Below, piece by piece: positions 1 through 5,151 of a stretch of DNA of 5,151 nt. Both the position numbers and the translations under genes were made by a program. Location of the stretch: contig SKWV01000090.1 in NCBI GenBank assembly GCA_007128755.1, forward strand, positions 1 through 5,151. The letters run 5' to 3'. The notes under the pieces were generated by a model. The model searched no databases. It saw only the letters and a list, made by a program, of their open reading frames with translations, and was not told where the DNA came from. This stretch comes from Trueperaceae bacterium. GTDB lineage: Bacteria; Deinococcota; Deinococci; Deinococcales; Trueperaceae. Position 1 is the first letter of the stretch, and each line of letters starts with the position of its first letter.

Positions 1-702
1 GGCGTCGAGCGAGCACGTGAACTGCGCGACGACGTCGTCGCCGAACCGCAGCGTCCCGGCGAGTGAACGGTCGACGCCGCCGGGATGCGGCACCATGAAC
101 GCCTGCACCTCGTCCGGCTCCGCGCCGGCGAGCGCCCGACCGACGTCGACGCAGTAACACCCCACGTCCATGAGCGCGCCGCCTCCCAAGCTCGCGTCGA
201 GCCGGATGTTGGTGGGATCCTCGACCACGAACGAGAAGGTCGCGCGGATGGACCGCAGCGGGCCGAGCGCGCCGCTGCGCACGAGCTCGACGACGCGCAG
301 CGTCCGCGGGTGGTAGCGGTACATGAACGCCTCCATCAGCCGCACGCCGTGGAGCTCGGCCGCACCCTGCATCACGCGACACTCCGCCGCACTCAGACCC
401 AGCGGCTTCTCGCACAGCACGTGCTTCCCCGCCTCGACCGCGCGTACGGTCCAGGGCGCGTGCAGGCTGTTCGGCAGGGGGATGTAGACGGCGTCGACGT
501 CGGGATCGGCGAGCAGGTCGTCGTAACTCCCGTAGGACCGAGGGATGGACGCCTCGGCGGCGAACGACGCCGCGGCGTCGGCGCTGCGGCTGGCGACCGC
601 CAGCAGCTCGCTGCCCGACGACGCGGCGATGGCGGGCACCACGGCTCGGCGGCCGATGTGACTCGTGCTCATGATGCCCCAGCGGAGCGGTCGATCCGGC
701 AC
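1..702 (-). CDS. Gfo/Idh/MocA-family NAD(P)-dependent oxidoreductase (3' end outside window)
   Basis: The frame is open from a GTG at 702-700 to the window edge and encodes 234 residues, roughly 70% of the usual 320-350. Residues 7-17 (RWGIMSTSHIG) form the first strand and glycine loop of a Rossmann fold. E98-K99-P100 is the family's EKP motif, with the catalytic/cofactor-contacting lysine. Residues 173-183 (GGGALMDVGCY) begin the substrate-binding domain and place Tyr183 where glucose-fructose oxidoreductase-type members have their catalytic tyrosine. The GTG start is preferred over the ATG at 672-670 because the ATG would cut through the Rossmann glycine loop, and the GTG has AGAGGGGG (715-708) five bases upstream. 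The family oxidises or reduces sugars, inositols or dihydrodiols in the cytoplasm; the sequence most resembles the D-xylose / dihydrodiol dehydrogenase branch. The substrate cannot be read from sequence. It lies downstream of the cytochrome gene on the same strand after 118 bases, so co-transcription is possible but unproven. Confidence 0.93.
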   Translation of the reverse strand, partial: MPDRPLRWGIMSTSHIGRRAVVPAIAASSGSELLAVASRSADAAASFAAEASIPRSYGSYDDLLADPDVDAVYIPLPNSLHAPWTVRAVEAGKHVLCEKPLGLSAAECRVMQGAAELHGVRLMEAFMYRYHPRTLRVVELVRSGALGPLRSIRATFSFVVEDPTNIRLDASLGGGALMDVGCYCVDVGRALAGAEPDEVQAFMVPHPGGVDRSLAGTLRFGDDVVAQFTCSLDA

Positions 703-820
703 CTGGTCCCCCTCTGCGCCTGGTCGCGAGCGACGCTCCTCGCGAGGGGCGCGGCGATCAGGATCCGCACCAGGATACGCCCCGGATGAAGCGCGGGGCA
801 GCCGCGCGTGCAGCTCCGGC
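703..820 (-). promoter_or_regulatory. Spacer before the oxidoreductase, with candidate -10 and palindromic operator-like site
   Basis: This 118-base gap separates the cytochrome stop from the oxidoreductase GTG. On the minus strand TATCCT (777-772) fits a TAnnnT-type -10 element, but no convincing -35 lies at the right distance. A near-perfect 18-base palindrome at 734-751 has the core CCTCGCGAGG at 738-747 and one T/G mismatch pair. A second TCGCGAG copy sits 16 bases away at 724-730. If the -10 is real, both sites lie just downstream of the start point, where a repressor could act. All of this is inferred from pattern only. Confidence 0.3.
779..799 (-). terminator. Weak stem-loop after the cytochrome gene
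   Basis: GCCCCG (779-784) and CGGGGC (794-799) form a six-pair GC stem with a nine-base loop, 21 bases past the cytochrome TAG stop. No T-run follows, so this is not a standard intrinsic terminator. It could be a 3' end stabiliser or simply chance in GC-rich DNA. It leaves open whether transcription continues into the oxidoreductase gene. Confidence 0.25.
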
Positions 821-1174
821 CTACGGACCGCGCACGGCGAGCCCGTGCGCGCTCAGCTCCATGAGGTACGCGACCAAGGCGTCGAGCTCCGCGTCCGGCA
901 GGCGCTCCTCCGAGAACGCCGGCATGGCACCCAGTCCGGACCGGACCTGGATGCGGATGATCACCGGACTCGGCGTGATGCTCGGCCCGAGCCCCGCCTG
1001 CGCACCGGGGTGGCACTGGTGGCAGTGCCGGGCGAACGAGCGCTGTCCCTCGGCGAGCAGCGGACCCGAGACGTCGAGCGGCCCGCTGAGCGGTTCGCCG
1101 CGGTACCCGGGCGTGCAGGCCGACACGCTCAGGACGAGCGCGAGGATCGCGGCGGTCGCTCCTGCGCGCCTCAT
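821..1174 (-). CDS. Small c-type cytochrome, predicted lipoprotein
   Basis: The 117-residue product is a single-heme cytochrome c. Residues 1-19 form a signal peptide (RR, then an Ala/Leu-rich core) ending in a lipobox V-S-A-C, with Cys20 as the predicted lipid-anchored first residue. The heme-binding CxxCH is C51-H-Q-C54-H55, with His55 as one axial ligand. Met84 in GAMPAFS is the likely second ligand, and an alpha-helical tail (DAELDALVAYLMEL) closes the fold as in class I cytochromes. The start is fixed by GGAGG at 1183-1179 and by the signal peptide; the frame stays open far upstream, but only as a shadow of the neighbouring gene. The ATG overlaps the upstream dehydrogenase stop (ATGA), implying translational coupling. 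It most likely accepts electrons from that dehydrogenase and passes them to the respiratory chain on the outer face of the membrane. Partner and redox direction are inferred. Confidence 0.93.
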   Translation of the reverse strand: MRRAGATAAILALVLSVSACTPGYRGEPLSGPLDVSGPLLAEGQRSFARHCHQCHPGAQAGLGPSITPSPVIIRIQVRSGLGAMPAFSEERLPDAELDALVAYLMELSAHGLAVRGP

Positions 1175-2631
1175 GGTGCCTCCGAACGGACGACGCGCCA
1201 GAGCACGCCCGTCCCCGGGATCGGCACGGGCGCCTCGTCGGTGACGAGCATGACGCCGAAGTCGACGACGTACAGCGCCGTCCCCTCGGGATCGAACCTC
1301 GCCGCGACGGGACGCTCGAGGCCGGCCGAGCCGTGCAGGCTCGCGGGTCCACTCCCGTCGCGATTGACGAGGAAGTCCTGGACGACCCCCGTGCCGACGT
1401 CGACCCGCACCACGCGGAACCCAGGCGGCGCCAGCACCTTGCCCACGCCCGGCGCCATGTCGCCGAACTGCGCGACGAAGGCGTCGCCCTCGAACCCGAA
1501 GCCGGCATGGCGTGAGAAGTCGAAGCCGTTCGAGGACGAGTGGACGGCCAACACGGCGGCGGGCTGGAGCGGCTCGTTCGGGTGCGTCGCCAGGACGAAT
1601 CCGGGCGCCGGCCGACGGGGCGGTCGGTAGTGATCCGCGTCGGTGAGCGGCCGGTCGCCGTGGAAGTCGGGCCACCCGTACCACCACCCCGGCACCACCC
1701 GCCAGAGCAGGTCGCCCGCGCCGAACACCGGGCGGCTGCCCCGATCGTCGTACATGTTGTCGGTGACGTAGAGCTCGTCGTCGGGACCGAACGCCAGCCC
1801 GAACGGGTTGCGGAAGCCCCAGGCGACGAGCTCGAGCTCGCCGCCCTCGACCGGCACCCGCATGATCGCCCCGCTGCAGGGGACGCTGCCACGCACCACC
1901 TGCTGCGGCTCGGCCGCCACCCCGAACGGCGAGAAGGCGCCCGTGCGGACCGTGGTGTCGCCGTCCGTCAGCGGGTCGGGCGTCTCGAAGGAGTCGCCGA
2001 CGAGCACGACGTCCTCGCAGGGCACGTCGTGGAGGTCGGGGAAGCGCGGCAACCAGCCGAAGCCGTAGGAGTCCAGCCCCACCACGGCGCTGTTGGTGAC
2101 GACGCCCTGACCCACGTACACGAACCCGTCGCGGACGACGGGGCCGTTGGTGTGATGATCGCCCTGGCTCGGCAGCCCCTCGGCCAGGACCGAGACGGAG
2201 CCGCCCGGCGTGATGCGCAGGATGCGGCCGCCCTCCAGCACGCCGCCCTCGGCGACGAACAGGTCGCCCTGCCACGCGTCGACGCCGTTCCACGGCGGGT
2301 TGTCGCCCTCCGCGACGACGGTGTGGCTGCCGTCGCGCTCGATCCGCACGAGGCGCGGCGTCGTGAAGACCTCGCCGTAGGCGTACCCCGACTCCGTCAC
2401 GTACGCGCGGCCGTCGTCGCCGAAGGCCACGCCCGTCGGGAAGGTCAGGCCCTCGGCGACGACCTCGACCGTGAAACCGGCGACGACGGCCACGTCGGCC
2501 GGATCCACCACCCGCGGCCCCTCGAAGTCCGTCTGCCCGCCGCCGCGAGAGGCCTGGAACGGGAAGCACGCGGTCGTGAGGGCGAGCACGAGGAACGCCG
2601 CGAAGGCGTGACGGTACGGAGCGCGGAGCAT
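1171..2631 (-). CDS. PQQ-type sugar dehydrogenase (glucose/sorbosone dehydrogenase family), predicted lipoprotein
   Basis: The 486-residue product fits the six-bladed beta-propeller GSDH family, whose characterised members oxidise aldoses with bound PQQ outside the cytoplasm. Residues 1-21 form a signal peptide with a TTAC lipobox at Cys22; Thr at -3 is tolerated but not the best consensus. Blade signatures include GLTFPTGVAFGDDGRAYVTE (61-80), a His pair in QGDHHTNGP (156-164) where the catalytic His of soluble glucose dehydrogenase is expected, GFRNPFGLAFGPD (272-284, with the conserved Arg-Asn) and WYGWPDF (317-323). HSSSNGFDFS (364-373) and RFDPEGTALYVVDFG (445-459) follow. The ATG at 2631-2629 is chosen over one 28 codons upstream because AGGAGG (2644-2639) lies seven bases before it and the signal peptide begins there. 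The stop overlaps the cytochrome start. PQQ binding and substrate are inferred from family; not every GSDH-like propeller binds PQQ, and no PQQ-synthesis gene is in the window. Confidence 0.92.
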   Translation of the reverse strand: MLRAPYRHAFAAFLVLALTTACFPFQASRGGGQTDFEGPRVVDPADVAVVAGFTVEVVAEGLTFPTGVAFGDDGRAYVTESGYAYGEVFTTPRLVRIERDGSHTVVAEGDNPPWNGVDAWQGDLFVAEGGVLEGGRILRITPGGSVSVLAEGLPSQGDHHTNGPVVRDGFVYVGQGVVTNSAVVGLDSYGFGWLPRFPDLHDVPCEDVVLVGDSFETPDPLTDGDTTVRTGAFSPFGVAAEPQQVVRGSVPCSGAIMRVPVEGGELELVAWGFRNPFGLAFGPDDELYVTDNMYDDRGSRPVFGAGDLLWRVVPGWWYGWPDFHGDRPLTDADHYRPPRRPAPGFVLATHPNEPLQPAAVLAVHSSSNGFDFSRHAGFGFEGDAFVAQFGDMAPGVGKVLAPPGFRVVRVDVGTGVVQDFLVNRDGSGPASLHGSAGLERPVAARFDPEGTALYVVDFGVMLVTDEAPVPIPGTGVLWRVVRSEAP

Positions 2632-2778
2632 CGTGGAACCTCCTGCCGTCGAGGTCGAGCAGCGACGTGAGGGCAGGGTAGACGCTCGGCGCGGCCTCGA
2701 CGCGACAGCCGACACAGCCAGGGCGCCGCACCCGCGCGGCCGCGGCGGGACACGCTACCCTCGCAGGCAGGAGGCACC
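2632..2778. promoter_or_regulatory. Divergent control region between dehydrogenase and VOC gene
   Basis: This 147-base gap must carry the start signals of two divergent genes. The heptamer CTACCCT occurs once facing each gene: on the minus strand at 2681-2675 and on the plus strand at 2755-2761. Each contains TACCCT, a TAnnnT-type -10 candidate, 43 bases from the dehydrogenase ATG and 17 bases from the VOC ATG. The second would give a leader of only about 11 bases. No clear -35 elements are visible. A GC palindrome CGCGGCCGCG sits at 2735-2744. The promoter calls are tentative. Confidence 0.35.
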
Positions 2779-3198
2779 ATGCTGCGAGGCATCGATCATG
2801 TCGCGATCGTCGTGCGAGACACGGAGCGGGCGCTGCGGTTCTGGCGCGACACCATGGGGCTCCGCGTGGCGCTCACCGCCCGGGCGCAGGCGGGGACGGT
2901 CCAGCTCACCAACCTCGACCTCGGCGACGCCCACCTGCAACTCGTCGAGCCGCTGACGGACGACCATCCGCTCCTCACGTGGCTGGGCGAGCGCGAGACG
3001 GCCCTGCACCACCTCGGTCTCGCCGTGGACGACGTCTCGGCCTACAAGGACCACGCGGTGGCGTCGGGCTTGGCAAGCGAGGACACCCCGATCATCCCGG
3101 CGACGATGGGCCGCCGCGCCGTCTTCCTCGACGCCGACGCCGCCCACGGTGTGGTGATCGAGATCATCGCGGGCCGGCCACGCGAGGCGGGCCCGTGA
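2779..3198 (+). CDS. VOC-family metalloenzyme, methylmalonyl-CoA epimerase-like
   Basis: The 139-residue protein has two beta-alpha-beta-beta-beta modules of the vicinal oxygen chelate fold. Metal ligands can be placed by comparison with methylmalonyl-CoA epimerase: His7 in IDHVAI, Gln54 in HLQLVEP, His78 in LHHLGLAVDD and Glu128 in GVVIEIIA. The length, the LVEPL segment after the first module and the GRRAVFLDADAAHG stretch (111-124) before the last strand match that epimerase closely. The epimerase interconverts (2R)- and (2S)-methylmalonyl-CoA in propionyl-CoA metabolism. AGGAGG (2769-2774) lies four bases before the ATG. No mutase, carboxylase or other propionate gene is nearby, so the specific function is inferred; a glyoxalase or other VOC activity remains possible. 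It is monocistronic, divergent from the sugar dehydrogenase and convergent with pncB. Confidence 0.9.
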   Translation: MLRGIDHVAIVVRDTERALRFWRDTMGLRVALTARAQAGTVQLTNLDLGDAHLQLVEPLTDDHPLLTWLGERETALHHLGLAVDDVSAYKDHAVASGLASEDTPIIPATMGRRAVFLDADAAHGVVIEIIAGRPREAGP

Positions 3199-3225
3199 GC
3201 GTTCGGGGGAGACGAGGCCGAACGC
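3199..3225. terminator. Stem-loop between convergent VOC and pncB genes
   Basis: GCGTTCGG (3199-3206) and CCGAACGC (3218-3225) form a perfect eight-pair stem with an 11-base loop, beginning at the first base after the VOC stop codon. It also lies 24 bases past the pncB stop on the other strand, so it could end transcription from both sides. No T-run follows on either strand, so it is not a canonical intrinsic terminator. Confidence 0.45.
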
Positions 3226-3227
3226 GC

Positions 3228-3270
3228 GTCACCGCCCTCGCGCGCCGCTTCACGCCTCGGAGGCGGTGAC
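3228..3270. repeat. Nine-base inverted repeat spanning the end of pncB
   Basis: GTCACCGCC (3228-3236) and GGCGGTGAC (3262-3270) are perfect inverted arms separated by 25 bases. The right arm lies in the last codons of pncB and the left arm beyond its stop. Together with the adjacent stem-loop it could fold the 3' end of the pncB transcript. Its role is unknown and chance is possible in DNA this GC-rich. Confidence 0.35.
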
Positions 3271-4788
3271 CCCGCGCTTGAGTCGCGCCAGCCGGCTGCT
3301 CAGCGAGACGTGATAGATGTGCGGGTTCATGAGGCGTCGCACGCCGGGGTCCAGGCGCTCCTCGTCGGCCTCGCGCCGGGCTCGGGCCTCGGCGATCTCC
3401 AGCTCGGGGACGCGGCGCGCCCCGTCGGCCCAGCCCACCTCGTGCAGCGCCTCGATGCTCGTCATGTCGCTCGGCTCCAGCGTCCGCGACGCCTCCTCCG
3501 TGGGGTGATGCAGGTGCAACGGCGCGTCGGGCGTCGGCCGCTCGTCGGCGACGGTCACGAGGTCGGCGGTCGCGCGACCGCGCTCGTCGTACACGCGATG
3601 GAGCGCCTTCGGCCCGGGCGTCGTCGACTTCGACGGGGTATCGGACTGCTTGCTGCTGGGCTCCCAAGCGCCGTCACGCTCCATCGCGACGAGCTTGTAC
3701 ACCCCGTCGAGCGCGCTGTCGCCGCGACTGGTGATCAGCCTCGTGCCCACGCCGTAGGCCATGCGCGCCACCAGGCGCGCCGGCTCGATCCCGTAGGAGG
3801 GCGCCTCCTCCTCGATCTGCTGGAGGATCTGCCAGATCGTGAGCTCGTCGAGCTGGTTGGAGAGGGCGATCGTGGTGTCCTTGAAGCCGGCCCCGTCGAG
3901 CTCGGCGGCGACCCGGATCGACAGGAACGCCAGGTCACCCGAGTCGAGGCGCACGCCGCGGGGCTCATGGCCGGCAGCGCGCAGCTCCTCGAACACGGTG
4001 ATGGCGTTCGGCAGACCGCTGCCGAGCGTATCGACGGTGTCGAGCAGCAGCAGGCAGTCGTCGGGGTAGACCTCGGCGTAGGCCCGGAAGGCGTCGAGCT
4101 CGCTGCCGCCCAGCGCGATGATGGCCTGGACGAGGCTGTGCGCGTGCGTCCCGCGCGGCGGCACACCCAGCCGCAGGCTGATGCCGGTGTTGGAGGAGGC
4201 GTCGACGCCGCCGATGAGCGCCGCGCGCGTGCCGGGATCGACGGCGTGAGCGGGCCCGCGCCGCATCCCGAAGTCGAGGAGCGACCCGCCGCGCGCCGCG
4301 TGCCGCAGCCTCGCCGCCCGCGTGGCGATCAGCGTCGGGTAGTTGAGGTGGTTGAGGACCGGCGTCTCGATCAGCTGCGCGAGGCCGAGCGGCGCCTCCG
4401 CGACCACGTACGGCGTCCCGGCGTGGATCACGCGTCCCTCCGCCACCGTCCGGAGCGTCAGGCCGGGCATCCCCTCCTGCTCACGCAGCCACCGGAAGAA
4501 CGCGTCGTCGAACAACGGGCCGCCCGCCCCGTCGCGCATCGTCCGCAGCCGCGCCTCGTCGTCCGGGTGCAGGCGGGCCGCCGCCATCCACGCCAGCAGA
4601 TCGTCGAGACCGGCGAACACGCAGTAGCCGGCCTGATGCTCACCGTAGTCGGGGTACCGCCGGAAGAAGACGTCGAACTGCGAGCGTGCCTCGCCGATCC
4701 CCAACCGCAGGTACACCTGCGCCATCGTGAGCTGGTAGAGGTCGGTGAAGAGTAGGCTCTTGGCGGCACCCTCATAGAGGCCGTTCAT
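3250..4788 (-). CDS. pncB: Nicotinate phosphoribosyltransferase
   Basis: The 512-residue cytoplasmic enzyme joins nicotinate to PRPP, with ATP hydrolysis, giving nicotinate mononucleotide: the entry step of the Preiss-Handler NAD route. The N-terminal TDLYQLTMAQ (15-24) is the family hallmark. It is followed by ETPVLNHLNYPTLIATRAAR (141-160), DFGMRRGPAHAVDPGTRAA (172-190), GGVDASSNT (193-201) and GTHAHS (213-218), in which His217 matches the histidine phosphorylated during the ATP-coupled cycle. RLDSGDLAFLS (280-290) and YGVGTRLITS (345-354) line the phosphoribosyl site. The C-terminal part, from YKLVAM (364) through RRLMNPHIYHVSLSSRL (484-500), is the extra domain of the longer bacterial/eukaryotic-type enzymes. 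The start at 4788 has AGAGGAG (4800-4794) five bases upstream and matches the family N-terminus; the frame stays open further upstream without support. It is divergent from nadE and convergent with the VOC gene. The gene is intact, with all recognisable motifs present. Confidence 0.97.
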   Translation of the reverse strand: MNGLYEGAAKSLLFTDLYQLTMAQVYLRLGIGEARSQFDVFFRRYPDYGEHQAGYCVFAGLDDLLAWMAAARLHPDDEARLRTMRDGAGGPLFDDAFFRWLREQEGMPGLTLRTVAEGRVIHAGTPYVVAEAPLGLAQLIETPVLNHLNYPTLIATRAARLRHAARGGSLLDFGMRRGPAHAVDPGTRAALIGGVDASSNTGISLRLGVPPRGTHAHSLVQAIIALGGSELDAFRAYAEVYPDDCLLLLDTVDTLGSGLPNAITVFEELRAAGHEPRGVRLDSGDLAFLSIRVAAELDGAGFKDTTIALSNQLDELTIWQILQQIEEEAPSYGIEPARLVARMAYGVGTRLITSRGDSALDGVYKLVAMERDGAWEPSSKQSDTPSKSTTPGPKALHRVYDERGRATADLVTVADERPTPDAPLHLHHPTEEASRTLEPSDMTSIEALHEVGWADGARRVPELEIAEARARREADEERLDPGVRRLMNPHIYHVSLSSRLARLKRGVTASEA

Positions 4789-4867
4789 GTGTGCTCCTCT
4801 CGGGCGCGCGCACCGAGGCGCGGCGGCGGCGCCCCGTATCATCCACCTTGCACCTCGAGGAGGCCCG
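4789..4867. promoter_or_regulatory. Shared divergent promoter region of pncB and nadE
   Basis: This 79-base spacer separates the two start codons. Its only A+T-rich patch is GTATCAT (4836-4842). TATCAT at 4837-4842 is a fair -10 for nadE, giving a leader of about 20 bases that carries the ribosome site. The same patch reads ATGATAC on the minus strand and could serve the pncB promoter, so polymerases may compete. No convincing -35, and no operator I recognise for known NAD regulators (NrtR, NiaR, NadR, NadQ), is visible. An eight-base palindrome CCTCGAGG (4853-4860) overlaps the nadE ribosome-binding site. Confidence 0.4.
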
Positions 4868-5151
4868 ATGTCATCACGTGCCACTCCCCACGCGCGGCTC
4901 CGCGTCGAGCCCGCCCCCCTCGCCGAACGGCTCGAGCGCTTCGTGCAGGACACGGTCCGTCGCCGCTTCGGCTTCGAGAAGGTGGTGCTGAACCTCTCCG
5001 GCGGCGTGGACAGCGCCACGGTCGCGTACCTCGCCGCACGCGCCCTGGGGCCCGGCAACGTGCTGGCGTTGCGCCTGCCGTACGCCCGGATCGACAGCCC
5101 CTCGCTGGAGCGGGCCCGCCTCGTCATCGACGCCCTGGGCATCGCGCACGA
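4868..5151 (+). CDS. nadE: NAD synthetase, ammonia-dependent type (3' end outside window)
   Basis: The visible 94 codons begin an N-type ATP pyrophosphatase. SGGVDS (44-49), in VVLNLSGGVDSATVAYLAARAL, is the PP-loop that binds the ATP pyrophosphate. NVLALRLPYARIDSPSLERA then matches the conserved segment of NAD synthetases that leads to the SLxxA helix. The enzyme adenylylates nicotinate adenine dinucleotide and amidates it to NAD, the last step of the pathway. The PP-loop lies only 44 residues from the start, leaving no room for the roughly 270-residue glutaminase domain of glutamine-dependent forms. It therefore looks like the short ammonia-using enzyme, unless a separate glutaminase subunit exists. 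GAGGAGG (4857-4863) is four bases before the ATG. It is transcribed away from pncB, which supplies the nicotinate mononucleotide that NadD would convert to its substrate. Confidence 0.95.
   Translation, partial: MSSRATPHARLRVEPAPLAERLERFVQDTVRRRFGFEKVVLNLSGGVDSATVAYLAARALGPGNVLALRLPYARIDSPSLERARLVIDALGIAH

Noticed and set aside
759..776. Direct repeat CAGGAT, 12 bases apart, near the oxidoreductase -10 candidate.
   Set aside because: Two six-base copies are too short to claim an array or binding site.
665..1892. Overlapping open frames on both strands across the cytochrome gene and the 3' half of the dehydrogenase gene.
   Set aside because: They have no family features and a biased Arg/Ser/Ala composition, and they conflict with two well-supported genes.
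1540..2670. A 376-codon open frame on the plus strand, antisense to the sugar dehydrogenase.
   Set aside because: Low-complexity Arg/Ala/Val/His composition and no domain; it is fully explained as a shadow of the GSDH-family gene.
2647..2702. Inverted arms CGTCGAGG and CCTCGACG flanking the dehydrogenase -10 candidate.
   Set aside because: Eight-base arms 40 bases apart are expected by chance in a GC-rich spacer of this size, and the arms match no known operator.
821..2731. A 636-codon minus-strand frame that would fuse a long N-terminal extension to the cytochrome.
   Set aside because: The upstream part is Arg/Gly-rich nonsense in the alternate frame of the dehydrogenase gene. The real cytochrome starts at 1174, where a ribosome site, signal peptide and lipobox coincide.
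3310..4755. A 481-codon open frame on the plus strand, antisense to pncB.
   Set aside because: The product is Arg/Gly/Ala/His-rich with no recognisable domain, and the minus strand here encodes an unmistakable complete PncB. Such frames arise from GC-rich third positions.
3250..5142. A 630-codon minus-strand version of PncB beginning inside the nadE region.
   Set aside because: The extra 118 residues match nothing in the family and overlap nadE in antisense; the ATG at 4788 has a ribosome site and the conserved N-terminus.
1..5151. Search for tRNA, rRNA, riboswitch, CRISPR repeats, transposase or insertion-sequence ends.
   Set aside because: Nothing supportable was seen. The gaps between genes are all under 150 bases and contain no recognisable conserved RNA, and no long repeats were found by eye.

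Overview
The window is GC-rich bacterial chromosomal DNA, densely coded, with six protein genes (two cut by the window edges) and no gene-free stretch over 150 bases. I see no RNA gene, mobile element, CRISPR array or tandem repeat. Every gene has a purine-rich Shine-Dalgarno sequence 4-7 bases before its start. The coding frames strongly prefer G or C at third positions, which opens long antisense frames that are only shadows. Base composition, lipoprotein signals and an exported c-type cytochrome suggest a free-living, respiring bacterium from a high-GC lineage such as Deinococcota/Trueperaceae, Actinomycetota or Chloroflexota. The sequence alone does not settle the phylum.

Left part (1-2631, minus strand): an oxidation cluster read right to left. 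First is an exported glucose/sorbosone-dehydrogenase-family (putative PQQ) sugar dehydrogenase lipoprotein (1171-2631). It overlaps by the four bases ATGA with a small single-heme cytochrome c lipoprotein (821-1174). After a 118-base gap comes a cytoplasmic Gfo/Idh/MocA NAD(P)-dependent oxidoreductase (1-702, C-terminus outside the window). The first two look like a translationally coupled electron donor and acceptor pair on the outer face of the membrane. The third may belong to the same carbohydrate theme but has its own spacer with promoter-like and palindromic sequence.

Middle (2779-3198, plus strand): a stand-alone VOC-family enzyme closely resembling methylmalonyl-CoA epimerase, divergent from the dehydrogenase over a 147-base gap. 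It converges on the next gene over a 51-base gap that holds inverted repeats.

Right part (3250-5151): NAD biosynthesis. Nicotinate phosphoribosyltransferase (pncB, minus) and ammonia-type NAD synthetase (nadE, plus, truncated by the window end) are transcribed divergently from a 79-base spacer. They catalyse the first and last steps of the Preiss-Handler route from nicotinate to NAD, so shared control is plausible. The window is mostly ordinary housekeeping and metabolic content. I found no evidence of a wholly new system; the points most worth a second look are the coupled dehydrogenase/cytochrome pair and the divergent pncB/nadE control region.
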